A stretch of 64,000 bases of DNA, taken from an uncultured Aquimarina sp. Lineage in GTDB: Bacteria; Bacteroidota; Bacteroidia; Flavobacteriales; Flavobacteriaceae. Numbering within the stretch: position 1 is the first letter of the stretch; each line of letters opens with the position of its first letter. Of this stretch, positions 53,600-61,734 are shown piece after piece. The stretch is from the NCBI GenBank assembly GCA_947489685.1, contig CANLEM010000005.1, positions 124,001 through 188,000 of the forward strand. The letters run 5' to 3'. Both the position numbers and the translations under genes were made by a program. The notes beneath the pieces are model-generated. The model was not told the DNA's origin and made no database searches. It saw nothing but the letters and a program-made list of their open reading frames with translations.

Positions 53600-54967
53600 A
53601 TGAAAGACGGAGGTATTCTAAAAATAGCGAAAATCAGTTTCATCATTGCAATTGTCATAGAGGTAATTGACGTTCTATTCAATTTGGATACCCCCATGAC
53701 CTGGAAAGGCGAATTAGAAGATACCATTGTACACTTTGCTTTTGCTTTTCCTTTGGCTGCGGTAAATTCTTATTTCTTTAGATTTTTAGGAATATTATAT
53801 ACCTGGGAAAAACAACCACAGAAAAGATTATGGTTTGGAGCGATAGGATCCATTATTTTAACCATGATTACTTTAGCACTAATACGTACCGTACTAGTTG
53901 TAGGTTATTATGGCAAGCCTCTAAAGGAATTCATACAGCAGGAAAGGCTAAGCTATTATATGGTAGGCTTTATTATAACACTAATATTTACGTTGTTTTT
54001 TCATGCATTCTATTTTTATAAAGAGCTTCAGAAACAAAAAATTACGGAGCAAAAAATAATTGCAGGAACAGCTTCGGCAAAATTTGCAGCCTTAAAAAAT
54101 CAATTAGATCCTCATTTCCTATTTAACAGTTTAAATGTACTAACGTCTTTGATTGAAGAAAACCCCAAAATGGCTCAGAAGTTTACAACTTCGCTTTCTA
54201 AAGTATATCGATATGTTTTAGAGCAAAAAGATAAGGAGTTAGTTACTGTAGATGAAGAATTAAACTTTGCAAGAACATATATGACCCTGGTACAGTTACG
54301 CTTTGAAGATAGTATCATATTTGATATTCCTGAAAGGGCTTCAAACCCTGAGGCTCGTGTAGTACCATTATCATTACAAATCTTGTTAGAAAACACCATA
54401 AAACACAATATAGTAATGTCCTCAAAACCTTTGCATATTAAAATCTATGAAAAAAATGGATTTCTAATTGTAGAGAATAACCTACAACCTAAAGAAGTAA
54501 TTAAACAAAGTAGTGGTGTTGGATTAGGAAATGTGCAACAGAGATATGCTTTATTAACCAAAAGAAAATTCTCGGTATACAAAACAGAGCATGCATTCAT
54601 TGCAGAGCTTCCCATATTAACCAAAAAAATAAAATTCGCAGACATGCAAGCAATACAAACATTAGACAATATAGAACATACCAAAAATCTAAAATATAAA
54701 CGTGCAAAAGAACAGGTTAAGAGAATTAAAGAATTCTATGGTAACCTTGCCTCTTATTGTATTGTAATTCCATTTTTAGCTTTTATAAATTATAAAACAA
54801 CCGGGTTCGATTTGCCTTGGGTTATCTTTCCAATTGCAGGATGGGGAATTGGTCTAACATTTCATTATATGGAAGCTTTTGATCATCATTTAATATTTGG
54901 TAAAGGATGGGAGAAAAGAAAAATAAAAAAATACATGGACGCATCAAAAAGAAAACATTATGATTGA
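53600..54967 (+). CDS. LytS-type sensor histidine kinase with a fused C-terminal 2TM domain
   Basis: A 455-residue kinase. Four N-terminal membrane helices (about 8-30, 38-60, 78-102, 112-142) are followed by a His_kinase domain with His172 in LDPHFLFNSLN, an HATPase with LLENTIKHN and SSGVGLGNVQQRY, and then, after a Lys-rich linker, a 2TM domain (about 365-455) with RAKEQVKRIKEFYGNL, WGIGLTFHY and WEKRKIKKYMDA. The fused domain resembles the separate 2TM protein at 55955 more than the other three. The stop overlaps the first 2TM gene by eight bases. It should phosphorylate the LytTR regulator encoded at the end of the cluster. Confidence 0.9.
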   Translation: MKDGGILKIAKISFIIAIVIEVIDVLFNLDTPMTWKGELEDTIVHFAFAFPLAAVNSYFFRFLGILYTWEKQPQKRLWFGAIGSIILTMITLALIRTVLVVGYYGKPLKEFIQQERLSYYMVGFIITLIFTLFFHAFYFYKELQKQKITEQKIIAGTASAKFAALKNQLDPHFLFNSLNVLTSLIEENPKMAQKFTTSLSKVYRYVLEQKDKELVTVDEELNFARTYMTLVQLRFEDSIIFDIPERASNPEARVVPLSLQILLENTIKHNIVMSSKPLHIKIYEKNGFLIVENNLQPKEVIKQSSGVGLGNVQQRYALLTKRKFSVYKTEHAFIAELPILTKKIKFADMQAIQTLDNIEHTKNLKYKRAKEQVKRIKEFYGNLASYCIVIPFLAFINYKTTGFDLPWVIFPIAGWGIGLTFHYMEAFDHHLIFGKGWEKRKIKKYMDASKRKHYD

Positions 54968-55286
54968 TTTTAGTAATGAACAGGCCTATAAACAAGCAAA
55001 ACTAAGGCTAAAAGAAGAAAGAGCTTTTTATGTACATGTCGGAGTATATGTTGTTACTAATATAGCTTTGATAATATTCTTTTTGACATCAAAGCAGTAT
55101 CTGGATAACTGGTCCTTTTGGTGGCTTAGTTCACTTAGACCTTTCTTATGGGGCATAGGTGTAGTAATTCATGGTCTTTGGACGTATAGAAGAAATATCA
55201 AGTGGTTAAAATATACTATATATAATAAACAATGGGAGGAGCGTAAGATTAGAGAGTTTATGAATGATGACGATTTGGAACTTTAA
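54960..55286 (+). CDS. 2TM domain protein 1
   Basis: A 108-residue protein consisting of a 2TM domain: charged N-terminus (AYKQAKLRLKEERAFYVHV), two membrane helices (VYVVTNIALIIFFL, SLRPFLWGIGVVIHGLW) and the conserved C-terminal WEERKIREFM. The start overlaps the kinase stop by eight bases, so its translation is linked to that gene. This domain is repeatedly associated with LytS/LytTR systems in Bacteroidota; its molecular role is not known. Confidence 0.88.
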   Translation: MIDFSNEQAYKQAKLRLKEERAFYVHVGVYVVTNIALIIFFLTSKQYLDNWSFWWLSSLRPFLWGIGVVIHGLWTYRRNIKWLKYTIYNKQWEERKIREFMNDDDLEL

Positions 55287-55297
55287 AAATTGCTACA

Positions 55298-55597
55298 ATG
55301 GAAAATTTCGAACAACAACGATATGAAAAAGCGAAGAAACGGGTAGAAAATGAAAAAGGGTTTTATGGGCATTTAATGGTTTACCTAGTCATTAACATTA
55401 TACTACTTCTAATTAATGCAGATATCTTGGATAATGGCATATCCTCTTTACTACGATGGGAGTTATATATTACTCCTGTACTCTGGGGAATTGGCCTATT
55501 TGCTCATGGAATGTCTGTATTTGGTAAACGAATATTTTTTAATAAAGAATGGGAGCAACGAAAGATTAAAGAACTTATGGATAAGGACGATTTCTAA
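55298..55597 (+). CDS. 2TM domain protein 2
   Basis: A 99-residue 2TM protein with RYEKAKKRVENEKGFYGHL, helix 1 VYLVINIILLLINA, helix 2 TPVLWGIGLFAHGM, and WEQRKIKELM at the end. It is closest to the third 2TM protein (both carry KRVENEKGFY and a helix-1 N residue), indicating recent duplication within the array. It lies 11 bases after the first 2TM gene. Confidence 0.88.
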   Translation: MENFEQQRYEKAKKRVENEKGFYGHLMVYLVINIILLLINADILDNGISSLLRWELYITPVLWGIGLFAHGMSVFGKRIFFNKEWEQRKIKELMDKDDF

Positions 55598-55615
55598 AAA
55601 ATTAAACACATTATA

Positions 55616-55942
55616 ATGAACAATATTAAACAACAAAACATATATAATGATGCAAAAAAAAGAGTAGAAAATGAAAAGGGTTTCTATGCTCACTTGACTG
55701 TATATATTATTTTAAATATTGCCATATTAATTTTTAAACAGAAAATCCTAGTATTCATTAATGCAGATCAAAGCGATAAAGAATTTATCGAATTTTGGTG
55801 GCTCGGTAATATATTGACTCCGATCTTATGGGGTATTGGATTGTTGTTTCACTGGTTATGGGCATTTAAAAAAACATTTTTATTTAGTGATAAATGGGAG
55901 AAGAAAAAAATACAGAAAATTTTAGACGAAGAAGAACTTTAA
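55616..55942 (+). CDS. 2TM domain protein 3
   Basis: A 108-residue 2TM protein: IYNDAKKRVENEKGFYAHL, helix 1 VYIILNIAILIFKQ, insert with an Asp/Glu-rich loop, helix 2 TPILWGIGLLFHWLWAF, and WEKKKIQKILDEEE. It differs from the second mainly by the longer loop. It lies 18 bases after the previous gene and 12 before the next. Confidence 0.88.
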   Translation: MNNIKQQNIYNDAKKRVENEKGFYAHLTVYIILNIAILIFKQKILVFINADQSDKEFIEFWWLGNILTPILWGIGLLFHWLWAFKKTFLFSDKWEKKKIQKILDEEEL

Positions 55943-55954
55943 AAAATAACCATC

Positions 55955-56263
55955 ATGAAAAATTTTGAAGAACAAAAAAGGTACGAACGTGCCAAAGATC
56001 GCGTTGAAGAACTAAAAAAATTCTATAATAACTTAGTATCATATATCATTGTAATAGGGTTTCTTGCCGGGTTAAATTATTACCAGAACGAATGGAGATA
56101 TGCATGGTTTTTATGGGCAGCCTTTGGTTGGGGTATCGGCATCGCTTTTCATGCTGCCAAAGCTTATAGAATAAACCCCATATTTGATAAAGATTGGGAA
56201 GAGCGTAAGATCAGAAAATACATGGAAGAAGATGATGATGACCAAAAACAATTATGGGAGTAA
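55955..56263 (+). CDS. 2TM domain protein 4, closest to the kinase-fused domain
   Basis: A 102-residue 2TM protein: RYERAKDRVEELKKFYNNL, helix 1 YIIVIGFLAGLNYY, helix 2 FGWGIGIAFHAAKAY, ending WEERKIRKYMEEDDDD. Its FYNNLVSYIIVIGFLAGLN segment matches FYGNLASYCIVIPFLAFIN of the kinase C-terminus, so it and the fused domain form one subfamily while the other three form another. Confidence 0.88.
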   Translation: MKNFEEQKRYERAKDRVEELKKFYNNLVSYIIVIGFLAGLNYYQNEWRYAWFLWAAFGWGIGIAFHAAKAYRINPIFDKDWEERKIRKYMEEDDDDQKQLWE

Positions 56264-56302
56264 ATCGCAAACAAATGTCAACGCTGTAAAATACTATCAA
56301 CA

Positions 56303-56773
56303 ATGATTCATAGTACAATAGGTTTGATTCATACCATTTTTGCAGTTATTTCATTAATTACAGGAACATATGTGATTTTAACCACAAAAGGTAATAGATT
56401 GCATGTAAACGTAGGTTACATTTATGTTGTTTCGATGTTAATTATGAATTTAACAGGTTTCGGGATATATCATCTTTTTGGAGGTTTCGGGATTTTTCAT
56501 GTTATGATTTTCATAAGTCTCTTTGCCCTATGCGGTGGAATGTATCCTGTTTTGTATAGAAAAAAAGTGAAAAATTGGTATATCCAGCATTTAAGAGTAA
56601 TGAGCTGGAGTATCGTCGGCCTATACGCAGCTTTTGTATCCGAAATGGCAGCTCGAATTATCCCAGAGTCCTATGGTATATGGTTTCTGGGGATCGGAAC
56701 CGCAGTAGTTTGTATGACAGGATCTATTTTGATTAAACGAAAAATAAAAAAAGTACAAAACTTAAAGATATAG
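56303..56773 (+). CDS. DUF2306 family membrane protein
   Basis: A 156-residue membrane protein with four predicted helices (IGLIHTIFAVISLITGTYVI, VVSMLIMNLTGFGIYHLF, VMIFISLFALCGGMYPVLY, GIGTAVVCMTGSILI) and conserved His residues (GLIHTIF, LHVNVGYIYV, IQHLRVMSWSIVGLYAA) as in DUF2306. The family is uncharacterised. It lies between the 2TM array and the LytTR gene, seven bases before the latter, so it belongs to the same transcript and may be a component of the sensing system. Confidence 0.8.
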   Translation: MIHSTIGLIHTIFAVISLITGTYVILTTKGNRLHVNVGYIYVVSMLIMNLTGFGIYHLFGGFGIFHVMIFISLFALCGGMYPVLYRKKVKNWYIQHLRVMSWSIVGLYAAFVSEMAARIIPESYGIWFLGIGTAVVCMTGSILIKRKIKKVQNLKI

Positions 56774-56780
56774 TTAAATT

Positions 56781-57536
56781 ATGAATGTTATTATTATTGA
56801 AGATGAGAAACCGGCCGCTAGACGGTTAAACAGAATGCTAAACGATCTTGGCATCGAGGTAAACATTATGTTACATTCTGTACAAGAATCTATTGAATGG
56901 TTTAGCAATAACAAACATCCGGATCTTATCTTTTTGGACATTCAGTTAAGTGATGGATTATCGTTTGAGATATTCGATACCATTACCATAAAAAGTTCTA
57001 TCATATTTACTACGGCCTATGATGAGTATGCTCTTAAGGCTTTTAAATTAAATAGTATTGATTACCTTTTAAAACCTATAGATGATGAAGAATTAGAAGC
57101 CGCCATTACCAAATACAAAGAGCAGGTTCCTGCAAAGAAACAAATCCAAATAGACTTTGATGATATTAAAAAGTTACTTGTCAACCCTATGGATCGAACC
57201 TATAAAAAACGATTCACTACCAAAGTTGGGCAGCACCTCAAAATATTCGCGGTCGAAGATATAGAATGTTTCTATTCAGAAAACAAAGGGACGTATTTAC
57301 ACACTACCGATAATAGAAATTACTTAATTGATACTACCTTAGAATCTTTAGAAGATGAATTAAATCCGCAGCAGTTTTTCAGGGTTAGCCGAAAGTTTTA
57401 TGTAAACATCAATGCAATTAAAGACATTATATCCTATACCAATTCAAGACTGCAAGTAAAATTAAATCATTTCACCGAGCAAGAAATTATCGTGGCACGA
57501 GAACGGGTAAAAGATTTTAAGGAATGGTTAGAATAA
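56781..57536 (+). CDS. LytTR-family response regulator, partner of the 2TM kinase
   Basis: A 251-residue regulator. The receiver domain has IIIEDEKPAARR, the phospho-acceptor in LIFLDIQLSDGLSF, TTAYDEYALKAF and LLKPID. The LytTR domain starts near 140 (RFTTKVGQHLKIFAVED) and contains FFRVSRKFYVNINAIKDI and VARERVKDFKEWLE. As the last gene of the LytS/2TM run it is the natural target of the kinase at the beginning of it, and probably autoregulates the cluster. A hairpin follows its stop. Confidence 0.92.
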   Translation: MNVIIIEDEKPAARRLNRMLNDLGIEVNIMLHSVQESIEWFSNNKHPDLIFLDIQLSDGLSFEIFDTITIKSSIIFTTAYDEYALKAFKLNSIDYLLKPIDDEELEAAITKYKEQVPAKKQIQIDFDDIKKLLVNPMDRTYKKRFTTKVGQHLKIFAVEDIECFYSENKGTYLHTTDNRNYLIDTTLESLEDELNPQQFFRVSRKFYVNINAIKDIISYTNSRLQVKLNHFTEQEIIVARERVKDFKEWLE

Positions 57537-57594
57537 AATTTTTATGCGCTTCAACAGAAGTATTTTCAGACTGAAGATTTATGTATTCAAAACA

Positions 57595-57624
57595 ATGCCA
57601 GGAGTACAAAACGACTCCTGGCAT
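57595..57624. terminator. Perfect 11-bp hairpin between convergent genes
   Basis: ATGCCAGGAGT pairs exactly with ACTCCTGGCAT around an eight-base loop. On the minus strand a GTTTTG stretch follows, so it suits the lactonase-like gene as well; on the plus strand the tail is A-rich, as in a weak terminator. Confidence 0.6.
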
Positions 57625-57664
57625 CAAAAGGAAAAGCAATGTGTAAAAAAAACACTCCTTTGAT

Positions 57665-59035
57665 TTAAATTGCCACTATACCTTGTGTATTTGTATCCGG
57701 AAGGTTACCTGACTCTTCTCCAATAAACTCTAAAGAAGCGCCATTTACTCTATATATTCCGATAGTACCATCTAATCCATATAATTGGTATAAAAACTGT
57801 CCATCATCACTGATCCACATATCAATCCAACCTTCTGTACGGGCAAAGGCTTCTGGGCCATTATCCGCTCCGCCGGTTCCTGTTCCCGAAGCGGCTGTTT
57901 GATTTATAAGCTCTACAGCTCCGTTATTAAAACTGAAAGATGCTAGACCTGCTTCAATTGCATTTGACACAAAAAATGTATTACCATCTGCCGTAAAATC
58001 CAACCAACAAGCTGTTCTTCCTGTATTATTTTCTCCCGATCTTACATCCAAAGTTATCGGGCTTAAACTACCATCTCCTTGAATTTGCCATGTAGACACC
58101 GAACCATCTTGTAAAGCCGGAAAAGCTGGAGGTGTACCATCTGGTTGAAACTCTCTGGCTTCTGTTACCACTACATAATTACTACCAACAATTTGGAAAC
58201 CTATGGCAGATGGCAAGTTTCGTCCTTCGGTATTACCTCTCAAAGTAGATGTTGCTCCGCTTACTTGATTTGCTGATAATGTACCGTCTGCATTTACCGA
58301 GTACACTACCAATTCATCTTCACTACCAGATGCCAAAGCGGCCGCTCCAGAATTAATAGAAGCTACTACCAGCCAATTACCATCAGGAGAAAACTGTACA
58401 GCAGATGGTCTATTAGATAAATTTCTTGTAGAACCGGCGATAGGAGATAAAGACCCATCTTCTAATAACCAAAAACCGGTTACTGTACCCTGATGTTCTG
58501 GTTCTCCTCCTGCCAAAAATTCTTGACGAGTAATATTAGACACATAGACAATCCCTTTTATCCCATCTGCATTGCGGGCGGAGTATGCGATACTATTTGG
58601 TCCTACAGCGCCTGTGGGTTGTGATGAACCCGCAATTTCTAAAGAAAAATCATCTAATATATTAAATGAAGTAATTGTATTACTACCTGCATTTACTGCT
58701 AGTAAATTTTCGTTATCATCTGTTTTTGTAAGAGCGTATGCAGAGATTAATGGATCTAAACCTTCTCCTCCATCATAATCTCCTCCATTTCCTCCAGTAA
58801 GGATTGGACCTATTGGGGTCAAGGTACCATCATCTCTTCTTCCGTATGCGATGATCGTATTAGGTCCCTGTATATTTGTACCAGTTACTTGTCCATCTCC
58901 ATTTGTCATAGCATATACGGCGCCAACAAAATTAGTGGGTTCTTCTCCTGGTAATGTATCATCATCATCGCTACAGGATGTATATATTAGGGCCACGGCC
59001 AAAAGCGCAAATACGTTGAATTTTAAATTTTTCAT
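57665..59035 (-). CDS. Lactonase-like beta-propeller lipoprotein
   Basis: A 456-residue lipoprotein (lipobox VALIYTSCSDDDD with acidic residues after the Cys, as in surface-exposed lipoproteins). The remainder is a seven-bladed propeller of the YVTN/lactonase type: ENLLAVNAGSNTITSFNIL, RPSAVQFSPDGNWLVVASI, DELVVYSVNADGTL, GNTFFVSNAIEAGLASFSF and GQFLYQLYGLDGTIGIYRV. A lactonase activity is not proven; such folds also serve as binding platforms. It is a single-gene unit whose upstream 413-base gap holds a 14-bp palindrome. Confidence 0.8.
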   Translation of the reverse strand: MKNLKFNVFALLAVALIYTSCSDDDDTLPGEEPTNFVGAVYAMTNGDGQVTGTNIQGPNTIIAYGRRDDGTLTPIGPILTGGNGGDYDGGEGLDPLISAYALTKTDDNENLLAVNAGSNTITSFNILDDFSLEIAGSSQPTGAVGPNSIAYSARNADGIKGIVYVSNITRQEFLAGGEPEHQGTVTGFWLLEDGSLSPIAGSTRNLSNRPSAVQFSPDGNWLVVASINSGAAALASGSEDELVVYSVNADGTLSANQVSGATSTLRGNTEGRNLPSAIGFQIVGSNYVVVTEAREFQPDGTPPAFPALQDGSVSTWQIQGDGSLSPITLDVRSGENNTGRTACWLDFTADGNTFFVSNAIEAGLASFSFNNGAVELINQTAASGTGTGGADNGPEAFARTEGWIDMWISDDGQFLYQLYGLDGTIGIYRVNGASLEFIGEESGNLPDTNTQGIVAI

Positions 59036-59448
59036 CTTTTTTGAGTTTTATAAATTAATGTTAACCTAGTATCTTTAGCATTAAGCTCATAAGACACCTT
59101 ACACATTTTATAAATTCGGCCGAATTGTGTGAGGATCAAGAAAAATAGTGTGTTGCCATTTATTTTTCTCGACTACCAGTTGGTACGGAAGTAGTTTTTC
59201 AACTTACAGAAGAAAAAATATGTTTTTATTAAGATGAACATTAAAAAATCAGAGCAAAAACAACATAAACCCCTGTAAAACAAATATTTAAATCCAATAT
59301 CAAGAATCAAAACGGAGATAAATCCAAGTGGATATCACTATTGTTTTATAAAAAGATTAACATAACGATAAGATAACTATAACAGCTCTAGTGTAAGGTT
59401 AATGTTAGATACCTAACAAAAAAGAGAGTCCTTAGAACTAATGATATA
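59036..59448. other. 413-base non-coding region with a perfect 14-bp palindrome
   Basis: AATTCGGCCGAATT (59114-59127) is an exact palindrome with a GC centre, about 80 bases upstream of the propeller lipoprotein gene on the minus strand, a possible operator. The rest is AT-rich with only one 14-codon frame. No RNA gene is evident. Confidence 0.4.
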
Positions 59449-60252
59449 CTAGTATTCCCAGCGTCTTTTTTTGTTTAACTCTTCTTCTGCTTCTAATTCT
59501 TCTTGTGGTATAACTTTAAGAAAAGATTGATGTTGTTCTATAGCATATTCTAGTTTAGCTACGATATCATCTATCGAATCATTTTCGTAATCAATATCCA
59601 AAGGTTCTTTAACAACCATTGATTGTAATATTCCTCTTTTTTTGATACGTATCCCCTTTTTATCAAAAGATCTTCTAAATCCATCAATAACAATAGGAAT
59701 AACTATAGGCTTGTACTGTCTGATAATATGTGCAGTTCCTTTTCTAATAGGTTTAAAAGGTTTTGTAGTTCCTTGCGGAAAAGTAATTACCCAACCATCT
59801 TCTAGGGCTCTTTTTATATTGGTTATATCGCTCATTTTTACCTGGCGATTAACATCCTTACCTTTTTCTCTCCAGGTACGCTCTACGGTAATAGCTCCAG
59901 CATATGCCAAGATTCTAGCCAGTAAACCAGCTCTCATAGTTTCTTTTGCCGCAACATAGTACAGATTAAGCTTGGGTTTCCATAAATAGCCTATATTTTT
60001 TATAGAATCTGTACGGCCACTTAAACTGGCATTAAAAACATGAAACATCGCTACTACATCCGCAAAATAAGTTTGATGATTTGATACAAAAAGTACATTA
60101 TTATCAGGAAGGTCTTTGAAGATCTCACTTCCTTCTATTTGTAGTTCATTAAAACCTCGATAACGCCTATGAGTCATGGCTCCCATAATACGAATAAGCC
60201 AGGTTTTTAAAAACAATATATGACCAAATGGATTTCTTTTAAATAATCCCAT
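59449..60252 (-). CDS. PlsC-like lysophospholipid acyltransferase with altered motifs
   Basis: A 267-residue acyltransferase of the 1-acylglycerol-3-phosphate type. Motif I is SNHQTYFAD, in which His and Asp are five residues apart instead of four, and motif III is FPQGTTKPF with Gln where FPEGT is usual; motif IV is VIPIVIDGFRR. The same changes are in my recollection shared by Flavobacteriia homologues, so they may define a subgroup rather than damage. It probably transfers fatty acyl groups to a lysolipid at the inner membrane. It is followed by the propeller gene after a long gap and preceded by the CoA pyrophosphatase, 42 bases away. Confidence 0.82.
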   Translation of the reverse strand: MGLFKRNPFGHILFLKTWLIRIMGAMTHRRYRGFNELQIEGSEIFKDLPDNNVLFVSNHQTYFADVVAMFHVFNASLSGRTDSIKNIGYLWKPKLNLYYVAAKETMRAGLLARILAYAGAITVERTWREKGKDVNRQVKMSDITNIKRALEDGWVITFPQGTTKPFKPIRKGTAHIIRQYKPIVIPIVIDGFRRSFDKKGIRIKKRGILQSMVVKEPLDIDYENDSIDDIVAKLEYAIEQHQSFLKVIPQEELEAEEELNKKRRWEY

Positions 60253-60294
60253 ATGTAGAAAACAGGTTGTATTTAGCTTGCCAAAGATACAAAA

Positions 60295-60939
60295 TCATAA
60301 TTCCATAGAGGTCTTTAAAAACATTTTAAGCTCACTTAACATCATTGCAGTTGCACCCCAAACAGTGTAACCATTTAATTTAAAGGAAGGTACTTCAATA
60401 TTTTCTGCATAAGAAGTGGATAACTTCTGCAAAACTATATTGTCATCATTAAGTAAATCATCCAATGCAACTTCTATTACTTCGGCTACTTCTTCTTCTT
60501 GAAGTACAAATTTGGGTCTACTATCGGTATAACCAAAAAAAGGATGTACCCAAAAATTTGAAGGTGGTATATACACCTTTGTCAGTGTTTTTAGAACTTC
60601 TACAGTTTTAGTATGCACTCCTACTTCTTCATAGGTTTCTCTAAGAGCAGTCTCAATATAATCCCGATCGTAGGTTTCTACTTTGCCTCCTGGTAATGCT
60701 ATTTGTCCGGAATGCACTCCTTCATATTGAGGTCTTAAAATTAAAACAATATGTGTAACACTTTCTTTTGGATAAAAAAGCATCATTACTGCAGCATTTC
60801 TCGGGTTTCTTTCTTCTATTTTTAAACGATTAAGCTCTTTTACACGAATCTCTGGAGCCATAATAAAATGCGAAGAGTCTCCCGGTACTGACATTTTCTT
60901 TATTTTTGGAATTAATTTTTTAAATGTTTCAAATGTCAT
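60295..60939 (-). CDS. NUDIX CoA pyrophosphatase (NudL-like)
   Basis: A 214-residue NUDIX hydrolase predicted to cut CoA or acyl-CoA to 4'-phosphopantetheine and adenosine 3',5'-bisphosphate. The CoA-specific signature VLILRPQYEGVHSGQIALPGG precedes the NUDIX box GGKVETYDRDYIETALRETY followed by EEVG. Length is normal for the family. It is upstream of the acyltransferase gene on the same strand, which fits a lipid or acyl-CoA housekeeping unit. Its start codon overlaps the divergent cyclophilin gene. Confidence 0.9.
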   Translation of the reverse strand: MTFETFKKLIPKIKKMSVPGDSSHFIMAPEIRVKELNRLKIEERNPRNAAVMMLFYPKESVTHIVLILRPQYEGVHSGQIALPGGKVETYDRDYIETALRETYEEVGVHTKTVEVLKTLTKVYIPPSNFWVHPFFGYTDSRPKFVLQEEEVAEVIEVALDDLLNDDNIVLQKLSTSYAENIEVPSFKLNGYTVWGATAMMLSELKMFLKTSMEL

Positions 60940-61673
60940 TTACCAGATCTATTTTAGTCTTTTGCTTTTGTTTTTTCTTATTCTCTAATTGTGAAGATAC
61001 ACATTCTAAAAAAAATAAAGAGAATGTTTTAAAAACAGCTTCAGATAAAAAAGAAGATATCTCGAATACTCCATCCCCAAAAAAGGATAGTAAAAAAACC
61101 GAAAAAGCTGATGAAAAGGAACCCTTTAAACTTACTAATGAAAACTTAATAGAGTTTATGGTAAATTATGGAAAAGAAAACCCTGAAACACTTGTGGGTA
61201 TAAAGACAAGCTACGGCGATATCCATATCAGACTATACAAAGAAACTCCTATACACAGAGCCAATTTTATCTATTTGGTAAAACAAAAATATTTTGACGA
61301 GACATTTTTCTACCGTGTTGCTAAAGGTTTTGTAATCCAGGGAGGTAATAGTGATCGACAAGAAATGGCTACAAGGCGTTTTCAAATTGGCGAATACTCG
61401 ATTCCGCAAGAACAAATAAAAGGCTTAAAGCATGTTCGTGGAGCAGTAGCTTTATCAAAACAATGGGTTAATAATCCATCCAATCGTTCTACTCCATACG
61501 AGTTTTTTATAGTTCTTGCCAAAAAAGGAGCGCACCATTTGGATGGTGAACATACCATTTTTGGTAAAGTTGTAAAAGGCATGAATGTAGCCGATAAAAT
61601 ATCACAAGTTCCTGTAGATGGTAGTGAATGGCCCAAAGAAAATATATTTATTAAGGCCGAAGTAATTAAATAA
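60924..61673 (+). CDS. Cyclophilin-type peptidylprolyl isomerase, lipoprotein
   Basis: A 249-residue protein (or 246 from the second ATG at 60933). Lipobox LFSNCEDTHS, then a Lys/Glu-rich linker to about residue 75, then the cyclophilin domain: GDIHIRLYKETPIHRANFIY, FYRVAKGFVIQGGNSD, RGAVALSKQ, YEFFIVLAKKGAHHLDGEHT and FGKVVKGMNVADKI. It should fold exported proteins at the inner or outer membrane. Its 5' end overlaps the 5' end of the CoA pyrophosphatase gene on the other strand by 16 bases from the first ATG, or seven from the second, so their promoters must lie within each other's coding sequence. Confidence 0.88.
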   Translation: MFQMSFTRSILVFCFCFFLFSNCEDTHSKKNKENVLKTASDKKEDISNTPSPKKDSKKTEKADEKEPFKLTNENLIEFMVNYGKENPETLVGIKTSYGDIHIRLYKETPIHRANFIYLVKQKYFDETFFYRVAKGFVIQGGNSDRQEMATRRFQIGEYSIPQEQIKGLKHVRGAVALSKQWVNNPSNRSTPYEFFIVLAKKGAHHLDGEHTIFGKVVKGMNVADKISQVPVDGSEWPKENIFIKAEVIK

Positions 61674-61704
61674 TCAATAATTACATCAATAAATTTTTAA
61701 TCAA

Positions 61705-61730
61705 AAAAAGCGGACCGAAGTCCGCCTTTT
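61705..61730. terminator. Bidirectional terminator, UUCG tetraloop on the minus strand
   Basis: Arms GCGGAC (61710-61715) and GTCCGC (61720-61725) flank CGAA on the plus strand; on the minus strand the loop reads UUCG, closed by C-G, with an added G-U pair, A4 before and a long T-run after. It terminates the RiPP precursor transcript (minus) and also the cyclophilin transcript (plus). Confidence 0.85.
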
Positions 61731-61734
61731 AGGT

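Noticed and set aside
59234-59278. 14-codon frame in the gap before the acyltransferase
   Set aside because: Too short and without leader, helix or conservation argument.
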